64,000 nucleotides of DNA from Pseudomonadota bacterium. GTDB lineage: Bacteria > Cyanobacteriota > Vampirovibrionia > Obscuribacterales > Obscuribacteraceae. Positions within the stretch are counted from its first letter, which is position 1; each line of letters begins with the position of its first letter. The translations under genes and the position numbers were made by a program. Positions 16,753 through 25,344 of this stretch are shown piece by piece. The stretch is taken from NCBI GenBank assembly GCA_021325555.1, contig JAJPGY010000023.1, positions 186,001 to 250,000 on the forward strand, written 5' to 3'. The notes under the pieces are model-generated. The model was not told where the DNA came from, did not search any database, and saw only the letters and a program-made list of their open reading frames with translations.

Positions 16753-18129
16753 CTAACCGGGCCCGCCGGCGGCCGCCCGCCGCAGGGCCTGCTCGATCTT
16801 CTCGTGGGCGCCGGCCAGCCGCGGCTCCAGGATAAGCGCCTGCTTGAGCTCGGCAACCGAGCCCTTGTAGTTGCGGGCGGCAAAGAGCGCCATTCCCAGC
16901 CCGTAGTGGGCGGAGACCATGTTCGGGTCGCCGGCCAGCGCCCGGCGGAACTCGCCTATGGCGCCGGCCGTGTTGTTCTGCATGGCCAGCACCGTGCCCA
17001 GGTTGTTGTGGGCCACGGCCGAGCCCGGGTTGGCGGCCAGCGCCCGCTCCAGCACCTGGCGGGCATCGGCCAGGGCGCCGCCGGAGGCGTAAATGTTGGC
17101 GAGACTCAGCGCCGCCTCGGTCAGCCCGGGATCGGCGGCCAGGGCCTGCTCGAACTGCTGCTTCGCCTCGGGGATCCTGCCCAGGCTCTGGTAGGCCACA
17201 CCCAGGTTGTTGTGCGCCACCGGATCGCGCGTATCGCCCCGCACCGCCGCCTCCAGCTCATCTATTGCCGCCTGCGTGTTGCCGGTCAGCGCGTGCAGCA
17301 GGCCCAGGTCGCGGTGGGCCCGCGCCATGCCCGGGTTGGCGGCCAGGACCCCCCTGAAGCTGGCCAGCGCCTCGCCGAAGCGGCGGCTGCCCATGAGCGC
17401 CTCGCCCCTGGCCAGCAGCTCCTCAGCCGCGGCGCTCGAGCGCGCGCGCCCCACCGCCTGGGCGGCGCCGGGTCGGGTCTGAGGCGCCGGGACGGCAAAG
17501 GAGCCCTCGCGCCCGAGCATGTCCAGCTCGGCGAGCACCCGGGCGTGCTGCCCGAGCTTGTCGTAAAGGCGGGCCAGGTTGCTGTGGGCAGCCGAAAGCT
17601 CGATCTGCAGCCGCGAGATCTCGATCACCGCCGCCGAGGCGCGGGCGAGCTCCCCGCGCCCCTGGAGATGCTGCTGGCCGGTGGAGAGGCTGACGATCCC
17701 GGTGCGGGCCTGGTCGACCGCCTCCTCGAAGAGCTGCCGCGCGCGCTCGAGCTCGCCGAGAGCCATGTAGATGAGCCCCAGGCGGTTCTTGAGGGCCGGG
17801 TCCTGCGGCCGGCAGGCGATCTCGGCGGTGAGCTCGCCGGCCGCCTGCTCGTAAAGGCTGACCTGGGCCAGCGGCCTCGACACCGGCGGTCCGGGGGATT
17901 CCTTGACCGTCCGCCTGTCCGCTCCCTTGCGCTCGGCAAGCCTGCCCGCCCGCCAGGGGAGCCGCTCCGGCAGGCGCAGCCCGGCAAGCGGGTAGCCGCC
18001 GAACTGAACGGGCAGGACCGGCAGGGCGACCAGGAGAAAGGCCGCGGCCAGAATGAGGAGAAGCTTGAACGAGCCGGCTGCCGCCGGGCGCCTCAGAGAG
18101 CCTGTCTGGATCGTTCCGCTTGCTGCCAT
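16753..18129 (-). CDS. Membrane-anchored tetratricopeptide-repeat protein
   Basis: The protein has 458 residues. An N-terminal segment is followed by one membrane helix (KLLLILAAAFLLVALPVLPV, about residues 20-39). A long periplasmic or cytoplasmic TPR array then fills most of the rest, with repeats such as NPGMARAHRDLGLLHALTG and DTRDPVAHNNLGVAYQSLG. The chosen ATG at 18129 begins the basic N-terminus before the membrane helix; the frame stays open upstream through lptF but that part is antisense-like shadow. The gene follows lptF on the same strand. Function is likely scaffolding; no enzymatic motif is seen. Confidence 0.82.
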   Translation of the reverse strand: MAASGTIQTGSLRRPAAAGSFKLLLILAAAFLLVALPVLPVQFGGYPLAGLRLPERLPWRAGRLAERKGADRRTVKESPGPPVSRPLAQVSLYEQAAGELTAEIACRPQDPALKNRLGLIYMALGELERARQLFEEAVDQARTGIVSLSTGQQHLQGRGELARASAAVIEISRLQIELSAAHSNLARLYDKLGQHARVLAELDMLGREGSFAVPAPQTRPGAAQAVGRARSSAAAEELLARGEALMGSRRFGEALASFRGVLAANPGMARAHRDLGLLHALTGNTQAAIDELEAAVRGDTRDPVAHNNLGVAYQSLGRIPEAKQQFEQALAADPGLTEAALSLANIYASGGALADARQVLERALAANPGSAVAHNNLGTVLAMQNNTAGAIGEFRRALAGDPNMVSAHYGLGMALFAARNYKGSVAELKQALILEPRLAGAHEKIEQALRRAAAGGPG

Positions 18130-18269
18130 AGCCGCCGAGAAGAGATCTCCCCCGGAAGCGTATATACGGGCCCGGTTCCAGTCAATACGTGGATGCCCCA
18201 GTAGCGGCGAGAAAGGGATCGCCCGCGTTTCGCACGGGATGTTCCCAGACGGGCGGGGCATGCCAGGCG

Positions 18270-19370
18270 CTACTTGGCTTTGAAGTAGAGGATGACCATG
18301 CCCAGGCTGCCGATGACCATGTTGGGCAGCCAGGCCGCGACAACGGGCGGAATGCGCCCGGCCTCGCCGAGGGCGCCGGAGCTGGACTGCAGCACGTAAT
18401 AGAGGAAGACGATGATTGCGCTGTAGATAAGACCGATGTTGGTTCGCGAGCGCCTGGCCAGAAGCCCGAGCGGGGCCCCCGCCAGGGCCACGATCAAGCA
18501 GGCGAGCGGCTGCGAGAACTTCTGATAGAAGCGCACCACCAGGTCGTTGGAGAGCGCGTTGCCGCGCTTGAGCACCTCCATGTAGTTCCACAGCTCGAAC
18601 ATGTTCATCTCCTTGGGCAGCACCTTGCCCTGATCCAGCGCCTGCTGCGCGTTTTTGATTCCCGGTATGACCAGCTTGTCGAACTTCAATATGCGCGTGA
18701 TGTCGCTGGTGCCGGCAAGGACATAGGTGCGCCCGTCGTTGAGGATCCACTCCCCGTGGTTCCACATGCCCGAGGAGGCGCAGACAATCTGAATAAGCTT
18801 GTTGCGCGTGAAGTCGAGGATGATCACGTTGAATATGGCCTTGCCGTTGTAATAGCCGATGTAGAAGACCCGGTTGAGCGCCAGGTCCTTGCCCCGCTCC
18901 ATGTAGGTGAAGTTGGCCTGCCCGCTGGGCAGCTCGCTTTTGTAGAGGGCGAGAAACTCCAGCTTCTTGGAGGTGCGGTTGGCCACCGGCACCACGGACT
19001 CGTTGATCGCGAAGCTGGCCAGGCTGGTGATGAGGCCGAACATGAGCGGCGCCACCATGATCCGGTAGAAGGAGACCCCGCTCGTGCGCAGGGCGATGAT
19101 CTCCGAGTCGCCGGACAACCTGTTGAAAACGAGCAGCGTTCCCAAAAGCACCCCGATCGGGATCGTCATGACGATGATCTCGGGCAGGTGCAGGCCGAGG
19201 ATCATGAAGGCCATGTTGAGCGGCACGCCGGATCTCATGATCAGGTTGAAGATCGTCTTCAGCTGATCGGCGCCGAACCAGACACCGGTGACAATGCCGA
19301 TCCCGAAGAGAAGCGGCTGCCAGAACTCGTTGGCGATGTATCTGTCCAGCAGTTTGAGCCCGAAGGTCAT
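18270..19370 (-). CDS. lptF: LPS export permease LptF/LptG family
   Basis: The 366-residue inner-membrane protein has two N-terminal-half membrane segments near the start, a central periplasmic jellyroll-like domain, and three C-terminal membrane segments. The opening LDRYIANEFWQPLL resembles the YjgP/YjgQ family start. It works with LptB to extract LPS from the inner membrane. Only one such permease is present, so it may form a homodimer, as in some cyanobacteria-like lineages, or pair with a homolog elsewhere. The ATG at 19370 overlaps the lptB stop by ATGA, proving that a longer upstream frame is not used. Confidence 0.92.
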   Translation of the reverse strand: MTFGLKLLDRYIANEFWQPLLFGIGIVTGVWFGADQLKTIFNLIMRSGVPLNMAFMILGLHLPEIIVMTIPIGVLLGTLLVFNRLSGDSEIIALRTSGVSFYRIMVAPLMFGLITSLASFAINESVVPVANRTSKKLEFLALYKSELPSGQANFTYMERGKDLALNRVFYIGYYNGKAIFNVIILDFTRNKLIQIVCASSGMWNHGEWILNDGRTYVLAGTSDITRILKFDKLVIPGIKNAQQALDQGKVLPKEMNMFELWNYMEVLKRGNALSNDLVVRFYQKFSQPLACLIVALAGAPLGLLARRSRTNIGLIYSAIIVFLYYVLQSSSGALGEAGRIPPVVAAWLPNMVIGSLGMVILYFKAK

Positions 19371-20089
19371 AGCGTGAAGTCCTCGCCGAGGTACTGTTTG
19401 CGCGCCACCGGAGAGTTCGCCACATCCTTCGATGAGCCGGCGACCAGGATCCGCCCCTGGTCGATGAGATAAGCGCGGTCGGTGATCTTGAGCGTCGCCC
19501 GCGGGTTGTGGTCCGTGAGCAGGACGCCCAGCCCCCATTCGTCCCGCAGCCGCCGGATGAGCCCCTGGATGTCGTTAATGGAGATCGGATCGATGCCGGT
19601 GAACGGCTCGTCAAGCAGGATGAACCGCGGCTCGGAGGCCAGGCAGCGGGCAATCTCCAGACGGCGGCGCTCACCGCCGGACAGCGCTACCGCCTGCGCG
19701 TGCTCCAGGTGATCGAGCCCGAACTGCTCGAGCAGGGCCATGCCCCGGGCGTTCTGCTCCCGGCGGGAGAAGCCGCGCAGCTCCAGGATCACCCGCAGGT
19801 TGTCGATCACCGAGAGCTTGCGGAAGACCGAGGCCTCCTGGGGCAGATAGCCTATTCCGTACCGGCAGCGCACGTGAATGGGCAGCCTGGTGAGCTCCAC
19901 ATTCTCCAGGGTGATCCGGCCGCGCTCGGGCTTCACCAGCCCCAGCACCATGTCGAAGGAGGTCGTCTTGCCGGCCCCGTTTCTGCCCAGGAGCCCGACC
20001 ACCTCGCCGGGGTCGACGTGGAAGCTGACGTCGTCGACCACCCGCCGGCCGCCGTATGATTTTTGAATGTGCTCTACCAGTAGTGTCAT
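19367..20089 (-). CDS. lptB: LPS export ATP-binding protein
   Basis: The 240-residue ABC ATPase powers LPS extraction. Walker A GRNGAGKTT is at residues 35-43, the signature LSGGERRR near 141, and Walker B ILLDEPF near 160, followed by the switch-region sequence LTDHN. It overlaps lptF downstream and lptA upstream, each by an ATGA start/stop, so the order lptA-lptB-lptF is translationally coupled. This strict linkage and the size distinguish it from branched-chain amino acid transporter ATPases, its closest look-alikes. Confidence 0.95.
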   Translation of the reverse strand: MTLLVEHIQKSYGGRRVVDDVSFHVDPGEVVGLLGRNGAGKTTSFDMVLGLVKPERGRITLENVELTRLPIHVRCRYGIGYLPQEASVFRKLSVIDNLRVILELRGFSRREQNARGMALLEQFGLDHLEHAQAVALSGGERRRLEIARCLASEPRFILLDEPFTGIDPISINDIQGLIRRLRDEWGLGVLLTDHNPRATLKITDRAYLIDQGRILVAGSSKDVANSPVARKQYLGEDFTL

Positions 20090-21348
20090 TGCGGCGTGGC
20101 GTTTGTTGAGCTGATGCTGGTTGCGCCCGGTTTCCCGGCAAGTTTGCTGTCGGCCGGCCCGGGCGCCGCCTGCCCGCCCGGTTTGGCGACCGGAATGATC
20201 ATCGCCTTGGTGTTGCCCTCGGCCATCACCTTCTTGTCGGCCACCGTGATCGTGATGCGGTCGGCTATCCAGCGCCGGCCGGTCTGCGAGACCTGCGAGC
20301 GCCCGACAAAGTAGACCTTGTCGGCCTTGCCTTCCCGGTTGCGGGTGAGGATGACCTTGGGACCGCGGCCAACAGTGTCCTGGTAGTAGACCCTGACGTT
20401 GCCCTCGGCGTCCGTCCGCCCGGTCTCCTCGCTGTAGTCCTGGCTGTCGGAGGTGATGGTGATCGTGTCATCGGCCGTCTGCTTGACGGGTGCCGGGCGG
20501 CTCGCCGCGTAGGCCGCGCCCGGGTCGCCGCCGGTAAACGCCTGCGGCCCGCTCCCGGCCGGGGCGCTCTTGCCGGCACCTTCGCCCCTGGGCTGGACGA
20601 CCTTGGACTTCACGTGCCCGGAGGCCTGCAGCCGCCTGGTGGCCAGGTTGTAGACGATGCTGTCGGCGGCGGTGTTGTTCTGGTTCTGCTGGGCGCTCAC
20701 GTTGCCGGTGAAGATGGCCGTCTCCGGCTTTTTATCGGCGCCGTAGACGAGCTGCAGCTTCTCGGCGTGAACGGTTATGTCGCCGTGCACGACCTTGACG
20801 TGCCCGACCGCCTCGAACTTGTCCTGCTCCCGGTCGTATTCCTGATGGTCGGCGTCGGTGATGATCTTCTCCGGACCCTGCCCCTGAGCGCCGCCGGGCC
20901 TGGCCGGCTTGATGAGTGAGTGGCCGGGCTCCGCCTTGCTGTCGCCCTTCTGCTCCTGGGAAGATTCCACCTCGGAATGGGCCCGCCCGTCGGCGATCAC
21001 GCGCGAGTTGGCGATATCGAAGGTGAGCGTGTCGGCATCGATCAAGCTCTTGCCCTGCACGAGGTTGGGGTGGCCTGTGAAGATGGCCTTTTGCGGGTTG
21101 CCGCCCGGATCGCGGAAGAGGGTCGCCTGCGGCGCGTGGATGATGCTGTCCTTGTAGAGAACGCGCACGTTGCCCTTGGCTATCACCTGGTCGCCGGCGA
21201 ACTCCTGCTCGTTGGCCTGGATGTCCACCGGCCCGGACGCTTGAACGCCGCCTGGCCCCTGGGCGAAGACCGGCAGCGACTGGGCGAGCACCACCGATAG
21301 TATCAGCGGCATCGCTGTCTTCTGGCTCTTAATCCATATTCTGCTCAC
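20086..21348 (-). CDS. lptA: LptA-like protein with three OstA units
   Basis: The 420-residue periplasmic protein has a signal peptide ending near PVFAQ. I can align three similar blocks by eye, at about residues 40-145, 165-275 and 305-400. Each has an early strand with an xGNVRV- or GHVKV-like motif, a middle DADTLTF-like strand and a closing GNTKA- or GHVKS-like strand. Single LptA proteins are about 185 residues with one unit. LptA forms the periplasmic bridge that carries LPS to the outer membrane, so this may be a covalently prefused bridge. The start is GTG at 21348 after GGCGGGA. Confidence 0.85.
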   Translation of the reverse strand: MSRIWIKSQKTAMPLILSVVLAQSLPVFAQGPGGVQASGPVDIQANEQEFAGDQVIAKGNVRVLYKDSIIHAPQATLFRDPGGNPQKAIFTGHPNLVQGKSLIDADTLTFDIANSRVIADGRAHSEVESSQEQKGDSKAEPGHSLIKPARPGGAQGQGPEKIITDADHQEYDREQDKFEAVGHVKVVHGDITVHAEKLQLVYGADKKPETAIFTGNVSAQQNQNNTAADSIVYNLATRRLQASGHVKSKVVQPRGEGAGKSAPAGSGPQAFTGGDPGAAYAASRPAPVKQTADDTITITSDSQDYSEETGRTDAEGNVRVYYQDTVGRGPKVILTRNREGKADKVYFVGRSQVSQTGRRWIADRITITVADKKVMAEGNTKAMIIPVAKPGGQAAPGPADSKLAGKPGATSISSTNATPQ

Positions 21349-21364
21349 GATTTCCCGCCTTACC

Positions 21365-21976
21365 TCAGTGGACCGAGATCACCGCGTGTGTATTGCCGGC
21401 CAGTTTCAAATTTTTCAGGTTGGCGGCGTCTATGATGCCGCTGGCCCTGTCTCCCGTCACCTTGGCTACCTCGGGCCACTCGATGATAACACCACCTGTT
21501 GCCTTGAACTGATTTTTTTTCATTAACTCCACGGTCTGCGCCTCGAGCTTGGCCTTGCCGTCCTCCCCCTCGGCGGTCACCCGCTTGCCCTCGGCCGAAG
21601 TCAGCTTTACGTAGCGCGTCTCCTCGTCGGCATCGCCGGTGGGGGCGAATAAGTGCATTTTCAGCTTTCCCTGATCGAAATAAGAAACGGAGACCTCCTG
21701 CAGCACCACCGTGCGTCCCGAGGTGCCGACCACACCGCGCTTGGCCAGGAGCTGCCACCGCAGATGGTTTGCGTCGTCGACCTCCTTGAGCGAGTAATTG
21801 TTCACGGCCACCGTCTCGGCGTTGGGGTGAATGCGCTGCTCCTCCCGGTATTTCTGCTCCTCGACCACCGCCTGCTGCTGCGAATAGACGAACAGCCAGA
21901 TGATGCCGACAGGGATTGCCAGCGCTACAAACAGCTTGATGTTGCTGCGGTTGAAGATCGTGGAGACGAACGACAT
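21365..21976 (-). CDS. lptC: LPS export protein LptC
   Basis: The 203-residue protein has one N-terminal membrane helix (IKLFVALAIPVGIIWLFVYS, about residues 13-32) and a periplasmic beta-rich domain. LptC docks LPS from LptBFG onto LptA. Sequence conservation in this family is low, so the call rests on size, topology, a weak OstA-like pattern (LKMHLFAPTGDADEETRYVKLTSAEG) and its place 16 bases before lptA. The ATG at 21976 starts at the expected distance before the membrane helix. Confidence 0.85.
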   Translation of the reverse strand: MSFVSTIFNRSNIKLFVALAIPVGIIWLFVYSQQQAVVEEQKYREEQRIHPNAETVAVNNYSLKEVDDANHLRWQLLAKRGVVGTSGRTVVLQEVSVSYFDQGKLKMHLFAPTGDADEETRYVKLTSAEGKRVTAEGEDGKAKLEAQTVELMKKNQFKATGGVIIEWPEVAKVTGDRASGIIDAANLKNLKLAGNTHAVISVH

Positions 21977-21992
21977 AACTTGAGTGATTGCC

Positions 21993-23117
21993 CTATTTGC
22001 CCATGGCCCGGAGGGCGATGGCCCGAGACACGTTGCTGAAGCACTCCTTCAGGTTGCCCTGGCGCAGATAACCCTCGCCCAGAAAGAAGTAGGGAGCCGG
22101 ATTATCGGGCGCGCTGGCCTGGCACTTGTGCCATGTCGCCATGGCCTCCTCGAGATTGCCGGTGTACTCGGCCTTGAGAAACGCCCGGTAAACCTGAGCC
22201 CATATATCGTCGGGCGTCTGCGCCAGGAAGTCGTCCAGTTTGGCCAGCGCCAGCTCGTAATACTTCTTTATCTGCGGTTTGAGCGTGGGGTCGGCCTTTT
22301 CCAGCGCCCCCTCGATGCGCGGCTTTTGTCCCGGATCTCCAGCGGCGGCCGCCGCCAGATCCCAGATGCTCTTTTTGCCCGGCGCGCCCGGCGGCACCTG
22401 GGTTGCCTGCTGGAGCCGCCGCGATTGCTGGGCCAGCAGGTAGGCCTTCATGTAATAGGCCCAGGCCAGCCCGTAACGGACCCGGTTCTCCTTCGGGAAG
22501 TTCTTGAGCATGGTCTCGTATTCGGCGATCATCTTGTCGAAGTAGACGGGGCCGCCTCTGGCATCGGCAAGCTTGCGCGCCCGCCGCACCTCCTGCAGCG
22601 CCTCCTCGACGCGGCTGGTGCGCGTGAGGGCCACCGCCAGGATGAAGCTGGCCTCGGCGCTGTCCGGGTAGCTGGCCACCTGTTTCTTGGCCAGGGCGAC
22701 GTCGTCGGTCGGAACCAGGTCCTCGGTGTCCGTCCCCACGCTCAGCTCCTGGCCGTGCTTGACCATCACGTGCGGGGCGCCGGCTGCCTTGCCGTCGTCG
22801 GGAACCTTCGCGCCTGCCGCATCGCCCGTCGCCTCCGCCTTCGGTGCCTCACCGCCCGTGGTGCCGGCCTTGTCACCGCCGGCAGGAGCCAGGGCCGCTC
22901 CTGCCGCCCCGCCTGCTTTCTGGTTGTCAGTAGGCGATCCGCTCGCCGGCTTATCGGCCGCGGCCTGTCCCGGCGAGCCGGCGCCCGCGCCCGGCTCGCC
23001 GAACGCCGCCGGAGCCAGCGTCGCTGCGCACAGGATGCCGGCCAGCACCGTTGCCTGCACTGCCTTCGATGGAAAGGCTCTGGTGGCCGGACGAGAACCA
23101 ACGTTTTTTTCGATCAT
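21993..23117 (-). CDS. Exported TPR-like protein heading the LPS export operon
   Basis: The 374-residue protein has a signal peptide (VQATVLAGILCAATLAPAAFG, after residue 18) and a long Ala/Gly/Pro-rich low-complexity linker to about residue 130. The C-terminal 230 residues are alpha-helical with TPR-like units (YPDSAEASFILAVALTRTSR, NPAPYFFLGEGYLRQGN). It ends 16 bases before lptC, so it is probably the first gene of the LPS operon. A role as scaffold for LPS transport is inference. GGAAAT lies upstream of the ATG. Confidence 0.8.
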   Translation of the reverse strand: MIEKNVGSRPATRAFPSKAVQATVLAGILCAATLAPAAFGEPGAGAGSPGQAAADKPASGSPTDNQKAGGAAGAALAPAGGDKAGTTGGEAPKAEATGDAAGAKVPDDGKAAGAPHVMVKHGQELSVGTDTEDLVPTDDVALAKKQVASYPDSAEASFILAVALTRTSRVEEALQEVRRARKLADARGGPVYFDKMIAEYETMLKNFPKENRVRYGLAWAYYMKAYLLAQQSRRLQQATQVPPGAPGKKSIWDLAAAAAGDPGQKPRIEGALEKADPTLKPQIKKYYELALAKLDDFLAQTPDDIWAQVYRAFLKAEYTGNLEEAMATWHKCQASAPDNPAPYFFLGEGYLRQGNLKECFSNVSRAIALRAMGK

Positions 23118-23317
23118 GTTGTATTTCCGATTAGTGGTGCCCCGCGCCGGCCATCAAAAACAGCGCACACGGGGCATTGCCGTCCGGGCGATCGGCGGTA
23201 CTTAGCAACCGCCCGATCATAGCAGACGACTTGAGGTTGCCAACTGGTGCCGCATGTCGATGAGAAAAAATTTCGCGGGCGCTGACGTAGAATCTGAAAG
23301 ATCGACAGGAGGGTGTT

Positions 23318-24559
23318 ATGAAAAGGAAGGAGATAATTCTCCTGGCGCTCGTCGTGCTCCTGGGCGCAGGGGCGGTAACCGGCGGGCAGGCGGGTGGGCA
23401 CTTGGACGAGCAGAACCGGGTAGCCGCTGTCGAGCCGCAGGATATTGTTGCCGGGCAGCAGGGGCTGGGCTTCGCGCTGCTCAAAGTGCTGTCCTCTCGC
23501 GCAGCCGGCCAGAATGTCTTTATCTCCCCTCTCAGCGTCAGCACCGCTTTTTCGATGGCCTGCGCGGGCGCGCGCGGCGACACGCGGGCAAAGCTGTCGC
23601 AGGCGCTCAGGCTGCCGTCCGCTGACCAGGCGGCGATCAACAAGGGCTTTCGCGGTCTCGTGGCCGGGATCGCCGGCAGATCCGCTGAGATCGCCGTGGA
23701 GATTGCCGACAGCATCTTCGTGAGCAGCAAGTACAAGCTCGAGCCGGCTTTCGTGCAGCAGGCAAGGACGTTTTTCGACGCCGAGGTGCAGTCGCTTGAT
23801 TTTGCCTCAGCCGGCGCCCCCGCCCGGGTGAACGCCTGGGTAAGCCAGAAGACGCACGGCAAGATCCCGGAGATCGTCCAGCGGATAAATCCCGGCTCGG
23901 TGACGATTCTTTTGAATGCCGCCTATTTCAAAGGGCCCTGGTCCACGCCTTTCAAGAAGGCGGCCACCCGTGAGGCGGACTTCCACCTGGCAAGTGGCTC
24001 GAGCAAGAAGGTGCAGATGATGCGGCAGGTGGCCTTCATTGACTATCTCAAGCGAAAGGACTTTCAGGCCGTCAGCCTGCCCTACAAGGACCCCCGCTTT
24101 GCCGCCTGCATTTTCCTGCCCGACAAGAGCTCCAGCCTCGATGCCCTGCGGAAAGGGCTCTCCCCGGATATGTGGAGGTCGTGGATGGGCAAGCTCTCGG
24201 CGCGGCACGGAGAGCTTGCCCTGCCCAGGTTCAAGCTCAAGTATTCGACCTCTCTCAAGGAGGCGATGACCGCGCTTGGCGCCGGCGTAGCCTTCGACCC
24301 GGAGAAAGCGGATTTTTCGGGAATGCACGCCCCGCCGCCGCCGCTTTCCATAAGCGAGGCCAGGCACAAGACTTACCTGAGCGTGGACGAGTTCGGCACC
24401 GAGGCCGCCGCCGCAACCGAGATTGCCATGATGGGAGCCTCGGCGATGGTGCCGGCGGAGGAGTTCCACGTGATCGTTGACCGCCCCTTCTTATTTGCCA
24501 TTGTCCACAAGGACACGGGGGCGATCCTCTTTATCGGCTCCATCTACGAGCCGGGCTAG
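23318..24559 (+). CDS. Secreted serpin, likely inhibitory
   Basis: The 413-residue protein has a signal peptide ending near GGQAGG and a full serpin fold: ISPLSVSTAFSMA, the NAAYFKGPW shutter region, and the C-terminal DRPFLFAI. The reactive loop hinge is EFGTEAAAATE at residues 358-368. Small residues at P12-P9 are the mark of inhibitory serpins that trap proteases. Simple counting from the P15 Gly (360) puts P1 at Ala374 and P1' at Ser375, which would suit elastase-like enzymes; the loop is longer than in alpha-1-antitrypsin, so P1 is uncertain. GGAGGG precedes the ATG. A hairpin GCCGGC-ACC-GCCGGC follows at 24564-24578 without a U-run. Confidence 0.93.
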   Translation: MKRKEIILLALVVLLGAGAVTGGQAGGHLDEQNRVAAVEPQDIVAGQQGLGFALLKVLSSRAAGQNVFISPLSVSTAFSMACAGARGDTRAKLSQALRLPSADQAAINKGFRGLVAGIAGRSAEIAVEIADSIFVSSKYKLEPAFVQQARTFFDAEVQSLDFASAGAPARVNAWVSQKTHGKIPEIVQRINPGSVTILLNAAYFKGPWSTPFKKAATREADFHLASGSSKKVQMMRQVAFIDYLKRKDFQAVSLPYKDPRFAACIFLPDKSSSLDALRKGLSPDMWRSWMGKLSARHGELALPRFKLKYSTSLKEAMTALGAGVAFDPEKADFSGMHAPPPPLSISEARHKTYLSVDEFGTEAAAATEIAMMGASAMVPAEEFHVIVDRPFLFAIVHKDTGAILFIGSIYEPG

Positions 24560-24606
24560 ACCGGCCGGCACCGCCGGCGGTAGCAGCGCGGCAGCCCGAG
24601 GCGCCG

Positions 24607-25290
24607 TCACCGGCTGCCGGCATCCTCCATGATATAGCCGGACCCGTAGAGCGTCTTGATCAGCTCCTTTTTGTCCAGGTGGGTGAGCTGCTGGCGCAGC
24701 CGCTTCATGGTCGTGCGCACGCTCTCCTCCGATGCATCGGCGTCCGACGGCCAGATCGCGTCTAAAAGCGCCCGGGCCGTGAAGGGGCGGTTCCGGTGGC
24801 GCATGAGGTATTCCAGCACCGCCGCTTCTTTGGGCATGAGCACGATGCTCCTCTCCGCCACCGTCACCGTGCGCGTCTCCGGGCGCAAAAGCAGGTCGCC
24901 GGCGCGCAACTCGGTCATGACCGTGCGCGGCCGCCGCAGGAGGCTCCTTATGCGGGCAGCCAGCTCGCGCACGTCGAACGGTTTCACCAGGTAATCGTCC
25001 GCGCCGGCATCCAGCCCGGCTTCCTTGCAGGTGACGTCGGCCTCGCCGGTCAAAAAGATGATCGCCGCCTGGCCGCCCCCGGTGCGGTACTGCTTGCAGA
25101 CCTCCAGCCCGCTTTTGCCGGGCAAGCCCCAGTCGAGCACGACCACGTCGTAGTCGAAGCTCGATAGCATGTGGAGAGCGTCCTCGCCGTCGTAGACCAC
25201 CTCGAAAACGCAGCTTCTATCAAGGGAAAACCAGTCCTTGAGCCTCTCGGCCAGCTCGAGATCGTCTTCGACCAGAAGTATTTTTGCCAT
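24607..25290 (-). CDS. OmpR/PhoB-family response regulator
   Basis: The 227-residue protein has a receiver domain with acidic pair Asp9-Asp10, phosphoacceptor Asp53 in VVVLDWGLPGKSG, and Lys in YLVKPFD near residue 103. A C-terminal winged helix follows (about residues 130-225), with SEESVRTTMKRLRQQL as the recognition region. It is divergent from the histidine kinase at 25345, 54 bases away, and is its likely partner. OmpR-family regulators bind direct repeats; a repeat with the right 11-bp period is at 26865-26882. The signal is unknown. Confidence 0.93.
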   Translation of the reverse strand: MAKILLVEDDLELAERLKDWFSLDRSCVFEVVYDGEDALHMLSSFDYDVVVLDWGLPGKSGLEVCKQYRTGGGQAAIIFLTGEADVTCKEAGLDAGADDYLVKPFDVRELAARIRSLLRRPRTVMTELRAGDLLLRPETRTVTVAERSIVLMPKEAAVLEYLMRHRNRPFTARALLDAIWPSDADASEESVRTTMKRLRQQLTHLDKKELIKTLYGSGYIMEDAGSR

Positions 25291-25344
25291 GCCCCTTCAC
25301 GGTTGCCTTGTAGACCATGATATAAGAAGTCTCGGGGTCCCATC

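Noticed and set aside
18130..19674. Upstream extension of the TPR gene frame (to 973 residues)
   Set aside because: It crosses lptF and the start of lptB, genes with firm motifs and start/stop overlaps; the TPR protein begins at 18129.
24564..24578. GC-rich hairpin after the serpin gene as a terminator
   Set aside because: Stem is made of GCCGGC, common in this GC-rich DNA, and no U-run follows.
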